Shown in pieces: positions 24,201 to 33,103 of a stretch of DNA of 43,007 nt (its first letter is position 1; the number at the start of each line of letters is the position of its first letter). The notes below the pieces were generated by a model that was not told where the DNA came from, searched no databases, and saw only the letters and a program-made list of their open reading frames with translations. The translations under genes were made by a program, and so were the position numbers. Source of the DNA: a virus; the IMG/VR virus record IMGVR_UViG_3300036826_000023, positions 1-43,007 of that record. One strand, given 5' to 3'.

Positions 24201-24961
24201 TAATCTACCTTTGGAATCCAGTCAACAACGTCCTGATCATAAGGAACTGGACCGTTCTGACCGTTCTGCTCAATCTTCCCACCAGTCTTAACTGTCGAGA
24301 CAATAATTTGAGCAGCTTCATCTGGAGATTGAATGTATCGCTTTGTGATCCAGTCAGTAAGCCACCATTCTGGCTTCCTAGTTCCAACAATCAAATGGAG
24401 TGCCACTTCGTCATCTTCCTCCGCTGGGGGTGTAGGCTTAGTAAGTCTAGGGATGATTATGTTATGGAATTGATCTACCTTCTGATCCCCAGGACAAGAA
24501 TGGTAAGGTTCATTCCACTCTTTAAACAGCCTGTGGTATCCAAGTCCTTGAGAATCCCAAGTTGGACACACTCGGAGAGGAATTCCGTCAAGAAAATGAG
24601 CTTGCTGGAATAACCAAACTATGGCATCCAATTGAGCATCAGTCCAAGGATCATCTCCAGTTCCCTCAGACTCAAAGCTTAAGGCACCACAAAACATACC
24701 ATTCTTCCAGAAACCATTTGCCATGTAACTAGAATCAGCTTGATAAATGGTATCTCGGAGTTGAGTGATAATTTCCTGAGGCGAACCTGGGCCTTTGTCA
24801 ATGTAGAAGTGCCACTCTAGACCACTATGAAATGCTGGTCCTTGATCAATTCCTGCTTGATTGTAAACTGCCACATGGGCAATAAACATCCAAGGAACAA
24901 TTGTAGGATCTGGGCCGGGATCATAAGGCTTAAGATCACGTCTACATGGATAAAGACTCAT
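24200..24961 (-). CDS. Endolysin: N-acetylmuramoyl-L-alanine amidase, 253 aa
   Basis: The N-terminal 165 residues fit amidase_2 (PGRP-like): MFIAHVAVYNQAG with likely zinc ligand His29, LEWHFYIDK, a conserved strand ALSFESEG with the catalytic-region Glu, and GLGYHRLFKEW plus HSCPGD, giving the second His and Cys156 as zinc ligands. It cuts the amide bond between muramic acid and L-alanine. The last 70 residues (EEDDEVALHLIVGT onward) may bind cell wall. ATG 24961 has AGGAGA five bases upstream. The gene comes first after the terminator that follows the capsid gene. Confidence 0.88.
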   Translation of the reverse strand: MSLYPCRRDLKPYDPGPDPTIVPWMFIAHVAVYNQAGIDQGPAFHSGLEWHFYIDKGPGSPQEIITQLRDTIYQADSSYMANGFWKNGMFCGALSFESEGTGDDPWTDAQLDAIVWLFQQAHFLDGIPLRVCPTWDSQGLGYHRLFKEWNEPYHSCPGDQKVDQFHNIIIPRLTKPTPPAEEDDEVALHLIVGTRKPEWWLTDWITKRYIQSPDEAAQIIVSTVKTGGKIEQNGQNGPVPYDQDVVDWIPKVD

Positions 24962-24980
24962 GCATTCTCCTAAACATGGA

Positions 24981-25021
24981 AGAAAGGGGGTAGAGGGTCC
25001 GACAGGCTCTACCCCCTTTCT
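24981..25021 (-). terminator. Strong terminator after the capsid gene
   Basis: A perfect 15-bp inverted repeat (24981-24995 with 25007-25021; AGAAAGGGGGTAGAG) with an 11-base loop. On the minus strand it ends CCCCCTTTCTTCC. It lies between the capsid protein and endolysin genes and would lower expression of downstream late genes relative to capsid. Confidence 0.85.
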
Positions 25022-25030
25022 TCGACTGTT

Positions 25031-26242
25031 TTAACCCTCGATAATGTCGTTCAGGCTTCCCTGACCATTACGATGAGTAGTTCCAAGTTCTGAATACTGC
25101 TTGATGAAACCTTCCCAAGCATCATATCCAGAAACCCACTTAAGAACGGTTCCGTCTGTATCCGCCCAATGCCACGGACGGTTACGGAAAATCTTAAGTG
25201 ACTTCTCATCAATGAACTTCATGGTATTCGGCTTGCAATCTACGTCCTCTACTACAGGAATCTCTGTTCCGTAGTTGAACGCTAGACCCTGGAAACCTCC
25301 ATCAAAGCTCTTTGTATCCGTGTACCGGCGTTGCTGAGTAAGGAGGTTAAAGTAAGCCCGACGGCAACCAAGCCCAGTAAGAATAACTGTAACCTTACGA
25401 CCAGACCTGACTCTAACTGAGTCACACATCTGAATCATAAGACCCTCAGACAAGGCTCGTGGAGTTCCAGCACCGCCAGGATTATTGGCAATACTAGCCT
25501 TCCACTTTGGCTGCAAGGCCGGATCAATTCCATGAAGCGGCAAAGTATCCGAGATGATCAGATCAAATCCTGAAATCTCTCGGGAAGTACCACCAGTGAA
25601 GTTACCTTCACGGTAGATTCCTTCTGTTGCGGAAGCTGTAACATCAGCACCATCGTATGTCACAGACTTGGTGGCTTCGTTAATAGCCGTAACGTTCCTC
25701 TGAACAGCAATTGCTGCACCTGTAGAACGAGTACGAATATCAATAAAAGCACCAACTTCAAGGTACTGAATGTTGTCAACTGTAACAGCGTTCGCACCAT
25801 CAGCAGTAACGTTAGCCATAACACCAGTTCCGTTACCGTAAACCTGACGGTTGTAATCCTTCGCTGCATCGTCCTTAACACCATTCATTTCTTCGTCAAG
25901 AGCCGAAGCAAATGATTGGTAGTTCTTCTCAGCCAGTTCAATCAACTGACCAGTGAGACGAACTCTACCATAACAGTAGGTCAAGGGAATATGCGGAGCA
26001 GCATATTGCTGAGAACCAGCAGTAGGCAGAGCTTCGTTTTCAAGTCGGTTACCAATACCAGCGTTCCTACCGACACGAATTGGGAAGTCTACATACTTAC
26101 CACCAACAGTTTCAACAACTCCGTCAGAGGTTCGCTCAATTCTCTTAGCTGCAACAACTTCGTTTTGTAGTTGGGATTCAATCCTGCCCTCGTAAATCTC
26201 CTTTAGGATTGCCGTGAGGGCTGTCATGGTCGCCTGGGCCAT
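25031..26242 (-). CDS. Major capsid protein, 403 aa, with inserted domain
   Basis: Start chosen at ATG 26242 (MAQATMTALTAIL), after GGAAATTACA; the frame extends upstream to 26284 but that would overlap the scaffold gene. The N-terminal segment (ILKEIYEGRIESQLQNEV; VDFPIRVGRNAGIGN), ALPTAG, and the C-terminal GLGCRRAYFNLLTQQRRYTD and IPVVEDVDCKP fit an HK97-fold capsid subunit. Residues about 140-210 form a beta-rich insertion that is closely similar to part of the 163-aa protein at 27825-28316. The preceding scaffold gene and following strong terminator suit a highly expressed capsid gene. Confidence 0.87.
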   Translation of the reverse strand: MAQATMTALTAILKEIYEGRIESQLQNEVVAAKRIERTSDGVVETVGGKYVDFPIRVGRNAGIGNRLENEALPTAGSQQYAAPHIPLTYCYGRVRLTGQLIELAEKNYQSFASALDEEMNGVKDDAAKDYNRQVYGNGTGVMANVTADGANAVTVDNIQYLEVGAFIDIRTRSTGAAIAVQRNVTAINEATKSVTYDGADVTASATEGIYREGNFTGGTSREISGFDLIISDTLPLHGIDPALQPKWKASIANNPGGAGTPRALSEGLMIQMCDSVRVRSGRKVTVILTGLGCRRAYFNLLTQQRRYTDTKSFDGGFQGLAFNYGTEIPVVEDVDCKPNTMKFIDEKSLKIFRNRPWHWADTDGTVLKWVSGYDAWEGFIKQYSELGTTHRNGQGSLNDIIEG

Positions 26243-26252
26243 TGTAATTTCC

Positions 26253-27080
26253 TTATTGGTTGTTCTGCAAAGCCGCAAATACATTTGCGGTCAATGCCTT
26301 AACGTCCTTATCTGACATTGCACCAATATCAACATTATCAGAAGGAGTACTTCCACCAAACAAAGGCGGTGGAACTTGAGTTTGTGGTTGAGGCGCCCAC
26401 TGACTAAGAGATTCACGCCATTCTTTCACGGCTTGATCCCCGTCCTTGCCTTCATACAAACTCATAAGAATCGCACGTTGATCAAATTTACCGTGTCGTT
26501 CTTCCAACTCGGCAAGGTATTGATCCAACGCATGATCCTCAGCAGCTTCCTGTTGACTCTGATTCCCCTGCAAAATCACCTGGGCCATTTTCTCCATCAT
26601 CTCTTGCTGCTCTTGGAGTTTATCCTGTAGAGGCTGGATGAATGGATTAAGTGCCTGTTGAAGTTCAGGTGGAGGTTGTGGTGGTGCTGGAAGTTGTTGA
26701 TTCTGTTGATTATAACCCTGGTAATTCTGAGGAGCAACATTGTCTTGAAAATGTTGCTTCAAAGTTTCATAAACAACTTCTGGGCTATTGTCCAACAAGT
26801 CATAGACTTCAATAGCTTGTCGAAGTTGTTCAACATCTCCCAATTCCTTATAGGGAGCATACTGGTTATGAATCTCCTGGAATCTTTTGGTAACTCCTGA
26901 ATCCCAATCTTTGATGTACCGTCCAACAACGGCCCTGTCAGCTTCGGGAACATGACTTAAAAAATCATCGGATAGGCTGGCTTCGCCCTGGCCTGTATTT
27001 GGATCTGATCCTGTAACTTCCTGACCTGGCATGTATCCAGAAATATCAGGAGGCCCCTGGGAACCACCTTGCTCTGACAT
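26253..27080 (-). CDS. Scaffolding protein, 275 aa
   Basis: Acidic, Gln-rich, strongly helical protein with a Pro/Gln central region (NQQLPAPPQPPPELQQ) and coiled-coil-like segment (LQDKLQEQQEMMEKMAQV), ending in a short helix MSDKDVKALTANVFAALQNN. Position directly upstream of the capsid gene and this composition are typical of phage capsid scaffolds. No protease domain is visible. Confidence 0.8.
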   Translation of the reverse strand: MSEQGGSQGPPDISGYMPGQEVTGSDPNTGQGEASLSDDFLSHVPEADRAVVGRYIKDWDSGVTKRFQEIHNQYAPYKELGDVEQLRQAIEVYDLLDNSPEVVYETLKQHFQDNVAPQNYQGYNQQNQQLPAPPQPPPELQQALNPFIQPLQDKLQEQQEMMEKMAQVILQGNQSQQEAAEDHALDQYLAELEERHGKFDQRAILMSLYEGKDGDQAVKEWRESLSQWAPQPQTQVPPPLFGGSTPSDNVDIGAMSDKDVKALTANVFAALQNNQ

Positions 27081-27521
27081 TTACATTCCTTGTGTGAATA
27101 GTCGCCGACGAACTGCTTCACGCACAATCGGCGGAGCGTTATCAAACACTTCTACAATTGGATTAATTGGTGGAGTTGGAGCCTGTGCTCCAATTTGAGC
27201 CAACTTATCCGATACCATACTTCCCATTCCAGGATTAACTTGTGGATTGGGAATCATCCCTGGTGGAATTCCTTGTGGCATTCCCTGTGGTGGACCTTGT
27301 GGCATTCCTTGTGGCATTCCCTGGGGAGGCCCTGGCATCATTCCTTGTGGTGGACCTTGAGGTAAACCCTGTGGCATTGGAATTCCTTGGGGCGGTCCCT
27401 GTGGCGGTCCCTGTAAACCTTGTGGTGGTCCTTGTAAACCTTGTGGAGGGGGTTGTTGAGTTTGTCCGCCACGAACAAGCATGGCTAACAACTCATTCAT
27501 ATTAGGGGGCTGTTGAGGCAT
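27081..27521 (-). CDS. Pro-Gln-Gly repeat protein, 146 aa
   Basis: Residues 20-95 are almost only Pro, Gln, Gly, Met and Leu in units such as GPPQG, LQGPPQG and GMPQG. The ordered C-terminal 50 residues (MVSDKLAQIGAQAP; IVREAVRRRLFTQGM) end with a helix. The underlying DNA is correspondingly repetitive, so repeat number could vary between isolates. An extended flexible head-associated or scaffold-interacting role is plausible from its place just before the scaffold gene. Not recognised further. Confidence 0.68.
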   Translation of the reverse strand: MPQQPPNMNELLAMLVRGGQTQQPPPQGLQGPPQGLQGPPQGPPQGIPMPQGLPQGPPQGMMPGPPQGMPQGMPQGPPQGMPQGIPPGMIPNPQVNPGMGSMVSDKLAQIGAQAPTPPINPIVEVFDNAPPIVREAVRRRLFTQGM

Positions 27522-27825
27522 TTTTCGCTGCCAACCTCATCGCTAGAATTTTACGACTCGCAGCAGGCTGAACCTTAGTCTTCGGCTTTTTCTTAGGAGC
27601 AGACTTCAATTGAGCCATGAAATTAGAAGCAGTAGCTCCAGGCTCAGCTTCCCCAGGAGTTTCCCCTGAACCAAGTTGTTGCATCAACCCTGCTCCAGCT
27701 TTATTACCAGGGTTCTTGAAGGTAGCTACTTGACCTTGCTTAGTGTTAGAAGCTGTGTTACTAGGAAGTGCAGCATCCAACCTACGCTTAGAAGCCTTTT
27801 TGATAAACTGCGGAGGAACTGGCAT
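27502..27825 (-). CDS. Basic, disordered head-region protein, 107 aa
   Basis: Lys/Ala/Pro-rich product (IKKASKRRLDAALP; SAPKKKPKTKVQPAASRK). Overlaps the Pro-Gln-Gly gene by 20 bases and begins at the stop of the 163-aa gene. High positive charge suggests DNA or inner-capsid contact, but that is inference only. Confidence 0.62.
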   Translation of the reverse strand: MPVPPQFIKKASKRRLDAALPSNTASNTKQGQVATFKNPGNKAGAGLMQQLGSGETPGEAEPGATASNFMAQLKSAPKKKPKTKVQPAASRKILAMRLAAKNASTAP

Positions 27826-28316
27826 CAGGTAACACTCCCTGGTGCCTCATACAAACGTAGAGCATAAATCATATCGTTCTCAGTTAACTTATCAAGTTCT
27901 GAGTTACTGTACGTTGTGGCATTAATTTGTTGCAACCTTGAACGGAGTCTATCAATTGTTGTAGACTCGCCTCCCATATTGAAACCTTCACCGGGGGCTG
28001 GACCACCGTTCAAATTAGTGTAGCCAGAAGCAGTTGTTGTGCCAGGAGCAACAACAATATGAGTTCCCGGAACGGCTGCAACATCAGCACCACTATAAGT
28101 CATAACTCCAGCGGAAGTCATGTTAGTTACTTGGCGAGCAGAAGCCAGAACAGCACCAGTACTCTTATTTACAATGTCAACATTACGTCCAACATCAATA
28201 TCAAACGTATCATCGACTGTAACAGTATTAGATCCATCAGCTGTAATGTTAGCTAAGAATCCATTATTTCCTACTGCGGTAATTCCTGCCCTATTTCCTA
28301 GTTGTGCTCTAGCCAT
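27825..28316 (-). CDS. Capsid-insertion-domain paralogue, 163 aa
   Basis: Residues 19-90 match the capsid protein's inserted domain (capsid residues about 140-210). GFLANITADGSNTVTVD versus GVMANVTADGANAVTVD is 12 of 17 identical, and later STGA and TYSGADV versus TYDGADV recur in the same order. The C-terminal third is different, with a helical end (IDRLRSRLQQIN). A head decoration or fibre-like protein built from the capsid domain is the likely role. It lies in the head cluster between portal and scaffold. Confidence 0.75.
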   Translation of the reverse strand: MARAQLGNRAGITAVGNNGFLANITADGSNTVTVDDTFDIDVGRNVDIVNKSTGAVLASARQVTNMTSAGVMTYSGADVAAVPGTHIVVAPGTTTASGYTNLNGGPAPGEGFNMGGESTTIDRLRSRLQQINATTYSNSELDKLTENDMIYALRLYEAPGSVT

Positions 28317-28515
28317 TTTGCTTTCCCATCAATCGTCTCCCGGCGGCTTTCTGTGTAGGGGATTTATCAGCAACAGAATTAGCAATTCTGATAGCTTGCC
28401 CCTCATCTCCAGTTTTCTTAAGAATTCCATTAGCTACGTTTGCAGCCTTAACAGCCTGCGCTGGACTAAGACTGTGGTTGTGTTTACCTGCAAAGGTTTT
28501 AGCTGTCCAAGGCAT
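28309..28515 (-). CDS. Small basic conserved-type phage protein, 68 aa
   Basis: MPWTAKTFAGKHNHSLSPAQ, AANVANGILKKTGDEGQAIR and IANSVADK follow a pattern I recall from short proteins of many tailed phages (a FASKHN... opening and a GDEG-AIR-AN segment). Their function is not established. It overlaps the next gene by 8 bases and starts one base after the portal gene. Confidence 0.68.
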   Translation of the reverse strand: MPWTAKTFAGKHNHSLSPAQAVKAANVANGILKKTGDEGQAIRIANSVADKSPTQKAAGRRLMGKQNG

Positions 28516-28516
28516 C

Positions 28517-30607
28517 TTATTTTCCTGGTATTGGAGTAGGAGTTGCGCTACTCAATCCTACACTATTTGGCGATCCTGGGGAATTTCCTTGTAATGGACT
28601 TCCCGGTGAGGGACCGGGAGGTTTAGGGGGCAGTTTAGGGGGTTGCTCCGGTGATCCCCCCGGCCCCGGTGGCATCATTCCAGGCATCGGAGAGAATAGC
28701 AAGCGATCAAGCATCATTCCTGTAGGATCATTCATAGCTTGATCAACTATTTCTTGAGGAATTCCCTTGTGTGTCAAGACAAAAGCCTTATGTCCCTTAA
28801 CATGAGTTTCAAATACCTGTTGAAGCTCAGGAGGTAGCATCTCGTAACTCTGACGCTTTCGATAATTGTCATGCTCCATAATATGGGAAATATGATCATC
28901 CCAAGTATTAACTGTAACATTGAGATCGCCCTGAGACATTTTCACGTTCTCACGCTGAGCCTGACGAGCATTAATCTGGAGTTCTTCGTACATCTTTCCA
29001 GTCTCACTCATCTGCAAGTAGCGGAGAGCCTTATCCGGCGGAATAAGCCCCATCTTAAAGAGTTCCATGATGAAAGCTTGTTTCGCAGCAAGGGATCTAG
29101 GACTAGCTGATCCAGCTTGAACGTTGTAGTTCGTATTTGAATTAAGGGAGTTCTTGTCAAGCTGGAACATCTCGAAGGCACCGTTTTCCCCGGCAACCTG
29201 AATCTGACGCTGAGAATCCCAGAACTGTGTGACATAGGAAAGCCAATGCCGTGTGATTCTTTCTACACCTTCCTCAATGCTAGAAATAGCAGAGGATAGA
29301 ACAGAGTCATCCTGTTCCTGTAGATAAGAAATAGCCGTGGCTGCATGAACTCCGGCTGGTGTACCACCCCTAGAGATTGCGTGCTGACTCGAAACATCTT
29401 CCATATCCGAGTAAGTACGGTTCAATTCTTCTAGAACATACTGAGGAATTTGAGCGAGAGAAAGGGGAGTAGGAGGTTGAAAACCAGGAGTGTACTGTAT
29501 AACCAATCCCGGCTCGCTCGTAATCTTGTTGGGATCAACTGAACCTCTTGGAGCCAATAGCTGTGGTTTTGCCATACGATTCTTAGCTTCAACTAACTGC
29601 GACCTAGTTCTATTGTACTCCTTCTGGAGAGGAATAAGGTCAATCAGTGAAGATTCTGAATAGAATCTACCCGTTGGCATAAGGTCTATCTTACTAAATG
29701 GATATTGACCATGTTGATACGGCCATGAGTCAATAACCTTAATCAGTTGATCCTGAGTGAAGATTACTACTCCACCATTTTCCAACATCTTGCAAGGCTT
29801 CAACCACATCTCTTTGACATAAACTTGTGTCTTAGAGCTAGATTGCTTGATACCCAAAGCTGATAGGAACTTATCCTCCACCATATCCGTACCGTTAGTA
29901 TCAGCCTTAGCTTCTACTCCATACATACGCTTAATCGCATCAGGATTCTTAGCGCAAGCATGAATCAAGTGTGGCTGGTTTTCAAGTTCCTCTTCTTGAA
30001 CATCAGGTACAAAGACATGAAAAGGCGACACACGATCAAGAAATACGTCGCCCTTCTGAACAGAGTCGAACCTTGCGTTCTCATCGTAACCATCCTTAAG
30101 AAAACCAGTGCCTACCAAGCTCACCCAAAAGACAGTACGACGAAGATGCATCATAAGTTTCTGTTCCCGCCAGAAGAACTCAGCGAGATTATCTCCAGCT
30201 TGTGCAGCTAGAATATCCTCATCATCCGAAGATTGAGGAACAACGAAACCCATAGGCATTTCCTTAGTGAGTTTCGCCATTTCCTTTCGCATAAAACTAC
30301 GAACCTTATTTGCAACAAGCCTTACTCTCCAAGGGGGTGCAGGAGGCTCATACATACGAGCCACCATACCTTGACTAGCAATCCATTGAAGGTATTGCTT
30401 TCCAAAATAGAAAGCAAGATTCATGTACCACTGGTTCTCAAACTGCTGACGATATTCCTTATCCTTACGGAAACATTCGTTAGCGAAGTCTAGAAGCTTT
30501 TTGTTACTGGATGAGCCTCTAATATTAGCGAGGCCCGTATTCGGCATACCACTATTGGGTTCCGAATATGCCGAGTTCGTTGAACTCGTTTGTAAGGTCG
30601 TCGCCAT
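28517..30607 (-). CDS. Portal protein, 696 aa
   Basis: Large protein just after terminase in the operon, with portal-like features: an N-terminal helical region (FANECFRKDKEYRQQFENQW), QYLQW, a VRLVANKVRSFMRKEMAKL helix, a beta-rich middle (GDVFLDRVSPFHVFVPDV), a long helix with YNRTRSQLVEAKNRMAKP, and HAISRGGTPAGVHAATAISY. The C-terminal 60 residues are Pro/Gly-rich and flexible. Portals form a dodecameric ring at one capsid vertex for DNA passage. The length suits podovirus-type or long-barrel portals. Confidence 0.85.
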   Translation of the reverse strand: MATTLQTSSTNSAYSEPNSGMPNTGLANIRGSSSNKKLLDFANECFRKDKEYRQQFENQWYMNLAFYFGKQYLQWIASQGMVARMYEPPAPPWRVRLVANKVRSFMRKEMAKLTKEMPMGFVVPQSSDDEDILAAQAGDNLAEFFWREQKLMMHLRRTVFWVSLVGTGFLKDGYDENARFDSVQKGDVFLDRVSPFHVFVPDVQEEELENQPHLIHACAKNPDAIKRMYGVEAKADTNGTDMVEDKFLSALGIKQSSSKTQVYVKEMWLKPCKMLENGGVVIFTQDQLIKVIDSWPYQHGQYPFSKIDLMPTGRFYSESSLIDLIPLQKEYNRTRSQLVEAKNRMAKPQLLAPRGSVDPNKITSEPGLVIQYTPGFQPPTPLSLAQIPQYVLEELNRTYSDMEDVSSQHAISRGGTPAGVHAATAISYLQEQDDSVLSSAISSIEEGVERITRHWLSYVTQFWDSQRQIQVAGENGAFEMFQLDKNSLNSNTNYNVQAGSASPRSLAAKQAFIMELFKMGLIPPDKALRYLQMSETGKMYEELQINARQAQRENVKMSQGDLNVTVNTWDDHISHIMEHDNYRKRQSYEMLPPELQQVFETHVKGHKAFVLTHKGIPQEIVDQAMNDPTGMMLDRLLFSPMPGMMPPGPGGSPEQPPKLPPKPPGPSPGSPLQGNSPGSPNSVGLSSATPTPIPGK

Positions 30608-30911
30608 TTAGGGCTTCTCCGATTCCAGTGTTTTCATGCATCAACTTCCAGCGTCGAAGTTCTTCTTCATCCGACATACCAGCAGCAATTTCTTCATGAC
30701 TAGAGACTGAACTTAAAGCTTGAGTCATCTGAGTGTAGCTTGTCCATTCCTTTGTCATTACTCGATTCATCAGACGTTCGCGTTCCATCATCCACGAATT
30801 CATCTGCATCTCGTGTTGCTTCATCATCATCCTGAGAAGCTGCCAGAATATCAGAGTCAAAATCAGCAACAGACCCAGGAGGCTGAATATCGTCGCTAAA
30901 TATGGACTCAT
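30552..30911 (-). CDS. Membrane-anchored protein overlapping two genes, 119 aa
   Basis: An N-terminal hydrophobic span (YLATIFSLLGLLLILTLIFW, residues 4-23) is followed by a Met-rich helical part and an acidic end. It overlaps the 171-aa gene by 212 bases in another frame and the portal gene by 56 bases. The overlapped part of the 171-aa protein is Asp/Ser-rich and low complexity, while this frame has a well-formed membrane segment. A later Met start would shorten the overlap but lose the membrane span. Confidence 0.55.
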   Translation of the reverse strand: MSPYLATIFSLLGLLLILTLIFWQLLRMMMKQHEMQMNSWMMERERLMNRVMTKEWTSYTQMTQALSSVSSHEEIAAGMSDEEELRRWKLMHENTGIGEALNGDDLTNEFNELGIFGTQ

Positions 30912-31215
30912 TTACTTCCACCTTAAATCCTGCTGCCCTCAGGTGTTCAATGGACATACAAAGTTCACGGTTCTGAATCTCTAGATCAAGGTTCCTAGAA
31001 ATCAGTTCATTGTTAGTCCTAATAACCAATTCATGAACTGGCCTAGAAACCCAACCCAATAGGGTAGCTACCGCCCCCGTACATTCAAAGCAAGTGTAAA
31101 GAGCACCGTGGTAATCAATGCTCACACCCCAATCAATGTACGGGGACTTATCTCCACTCCCACATAAGTAGCATTGTCCTGGGAGAGCTACTGGATATTC
31201 AACAACCTGAAACAT
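30700..31215 (-). CDS. Zinc-ribbon protein with acidic tail, 171 aa
   Basis: The N-terminal 60 residues contain CYLCGSGDKSPYIDWG and YTCFECTG, two CxxC pairs typical of a zinc ribbon. A helix follows, then a long Asp/Glu/Ser-rich tail (SQDDDEATRDADEFVDDG) that overlaps the membrane-protein gene in another frame. No family recognised. It lies between terminase and portal, where phages often keep small packaging or morphogenesis accessories. Confidence 0.62.
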   Translation of the reverse strand: MFQVVEYPVALPGQCYLCGSGDKSPYIDWGVSIDYHGALYTCFECTGAVATLLGWVSRPVHELVIRTNNELISRNLDLEIQNRELCMSIEHLRAAGFKVEVNESIFSDDIQPPGSVADFDSDILAASQDDDEATRDADEFVDDGTRTSDESSNDKGMDKLHSDDSSFKFSL

Positions 31216-31601
31216 CAGGACATAGACTCTACTGTAACCGAAGTATCTTCTTCCGGCTCTTCTTCAACTTCCTCAGCTTCAACTTCCCTATCGGCTGTAG
31301 AACCATCAGGATTCAGCTCTCGTTCTTCCTCAGCAGCAACAGCCACAGGATTATAAGAAAGAACTTCTTCCGGTCCTTCTTCTTGAGCCTTGAGACGAGC
31401 ATCATCTTCCATAACAGGAAGTGCAGTAGGTTGCTGAGTAATAATGGCCAAGTTCACGTAATCATTTCCTTCACCAGAAAACGGTGAACCAGCAACTCCA
31501 GCTTCCCCCTGAGCTGTCCTGAGACTGACTGAAACAACAAGTCGCGGATCAATGTCAATTTCGTGAACCACATCACCGTTCACTTGGATATTGAATGACA
31601 T
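31215..31601 (-). CDS. Acidic hypothetical protein, 128 aa
   Basis: The first half looks folded and beta-rich (MSFNIQVNGDVVHEIDIDPR; YVNLAIITQQ). The second half is dominated by Glu (EAEEVEEEPEEDTSVTV). The start abuts the terminase stop and its stop abuts the next ATG. Function unknown. Confidence 0.62.
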   Translation of the reverse strand: MSFNIQVNGDVVHEIDIDPRLVVSVSLRTAQGEAGVAGSPFSGEGNDYVNLAIITQQPTALPVMEDDARLKAQEEGPEEVLSYNPVAVAAEEERELNPDGSTADREVEAEEVEEEPEEDTSVTVESMS

Positions 31602-33103
31602 TAAAATTCCTCTCCTAAATGAAAATCTTGGTATGGTCTTCCACTTCTTACAAGTTCCCTGTCTATATAAGGTTTTGTAGGATCTACTGAATCCGTAGCT
31701 CCCAGGGGCAGCGTGCTCATATCAGGTACAGAGAGGCCGTCATCTGCCTCCGGTCTAGAGGCTAGACCATAACGCAAGGCATCGCAAGCGTGATCGTCTT
31801 TTTCAACTGGCCTTTCTTTTGCGTTCTTTTCGTAATTCATTTTCTTATGTGCCCACTTACCCCAACGATACTTCCTTAGTTCCCAGATCAAGTTCACACA
31901 ATTCCTTGTTATGTAAACATCTGGTTTACCAGTCACAGCATTCCCAAGGAACTTAGTCTTAACTCTAGTAAGACCAGCAGAAATGTCGTTATTACCCAGT
32001 ATAATAGGTACTCCGTTGTAGACATATTCAAGTTGTACGGAAGTACCAGTAATAGGGTCAGTGTTGCGAATACTAGGATCGCCCACCCGGTAAGCCGGAT
32101 CACCAAGCTCATTATCTTTTTCTCTCACAACCTTAGCGTGATGGGCGACAATTCTACCCGCCTCATAATGTTCGTCTAGAACAATTACCCGCCCTTCCCT
32201 ATCAACACAGGAAAAAAGCCAAGCAGTAGGGTTACGAATACCGTGATCCATACTATCAAAGCGCATCCAACCCGGAGGGCATGAGATCGGGTCGATAACG
32301 TGTTTGTTGGGATCAAACTCAGGGTAAACAAGGCCGCCGACAGAAACGTAACGACCATGCTTCCTAGCATCAAGTTCTTCCTGATTGAGTCCACTTAATG
32401 CTAGATGTTTTCCTTCTTCTGTCAGGTATGGGTTATCATCCATATCAACTTCAATTACCAGAAGATAAGGATCTAGACCATACTGTGAATAAATATCATC
32501 GAACGTCCACGTCATTCCTTCTACAGGAGTCATAGTTATCCACCAGTGGCCGGTGGTATCCAAAAGACGTAGGCTACATTCCGTGAAAATATCCTTAGGT
32601 GGTTCCTCATCGAACCAAGTCCAATGTCTTGAGGTTCCTGCGAACTTCTCCAAGTCTTGCTCATACGTTAGAATTTCAGTGTAGGACCCGTTTGCAAAAG
32701 TTAAGGTCCTAAGTTCCTTGTCGTAACTATCCTCCCAGGAACCGTTAACTAGGTAAGATTTAGGGATTAAGTTTGACAACATTGGAAGGATGATCTTGTT
32801 CAGACCTTGGATGATATCGACGGTCACTATGCGGCCAAAAGTGGGCGGTGACCAGGGCAAACGCTTCAACGGGTGCTGCCCCTGCATATAGTATATAGCC
32901 TCTGCTGCGCCCGCATACGTTTTTCCAGAGCGGTTACCTCCAACAAATTGCCTTTTCGGTACAGGACTCTGGTGAAACCTACGTTGTTTGTCGTGAGGCT
33001 TATACTGATAAATTGATGGGAAGCGAGCTTGTGTTCTCAAAGCCGAAGCAAGAGCAAATGTAGCCTGCTTCTCGTTCTTAATTTGGTTCTTAGCGCGTGG
33101 CAT
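31601..33103 (-). CDS. terL: Terminase large subunit, 500 aa
   Basis: Walker A GGNRSGKT (residues 55-62) and Walker B WTWFDEEPP (Asp165, Glu166) define the packaging ATPase. TMTPVEGMTW fits the coupling motif. The C-terminal RNase H-like nuclease has FDSMDHGIRNP (Asp286), VIVLDEHYEAG (Asp310) and a late KDDHACDALRY. It cuts concatemers and drives DNA into the prohead through the portal. It overlaps the small subunit by 14 bases. Confidence 0.95.
   Translation of the reverse strand: MPRAKNQIKNEKQATFALASALRTQARFPSIYQYKPHDKQRRFHQSPVPKRQFVGGNRSGKTYAGAAEAIYYMQGQHPLKRLPWSPPTFGRIVTVDIIQGLNKIILPMLSNLIPKSYLVNGSWEDSYDKELRTLTFANGSYTEILTYEQDLEKFAGTSRHWTWFDEEPPKDIFTECSLRLLDTTGHWWITMTPVEGMTWTFDDIYSQYGLDPYLLVIEVDMDDNPYLTEEGKHLALSGLNQEELDARKHGRYVSVGGLVYPEFDPNKHVIDPISCPPGWMRFDSMDHGIRNPTAWLFSCVDREGRVIVLDEHYEAGRIVAHHAKVVREKDNELGDPAYRVGDPSIRNTDPITGTSVQLEYVYNGVPIILGNNDISAGLTRVKTKFLGNAVTGKPDVYITRNCVNLIWELRKYRWGKWAHKKMNYEKNAKERPVEKDDHACDALRYGLASRPEADDGLSVPDMSTLPLGATDSVDPTKPYIDRELVRSGRPYQDFHLGEEF

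Noticed and set aside
27240-27460. Tandem short repeats suggestive of a minisatellite or CRISPR
   Set aside because: They encode the Pro-Gln-Gly repeats of the minus-strand 146-aa protein in frame, with no spacer-repeat structure. No CRISPR array is seen anywhere in the window.
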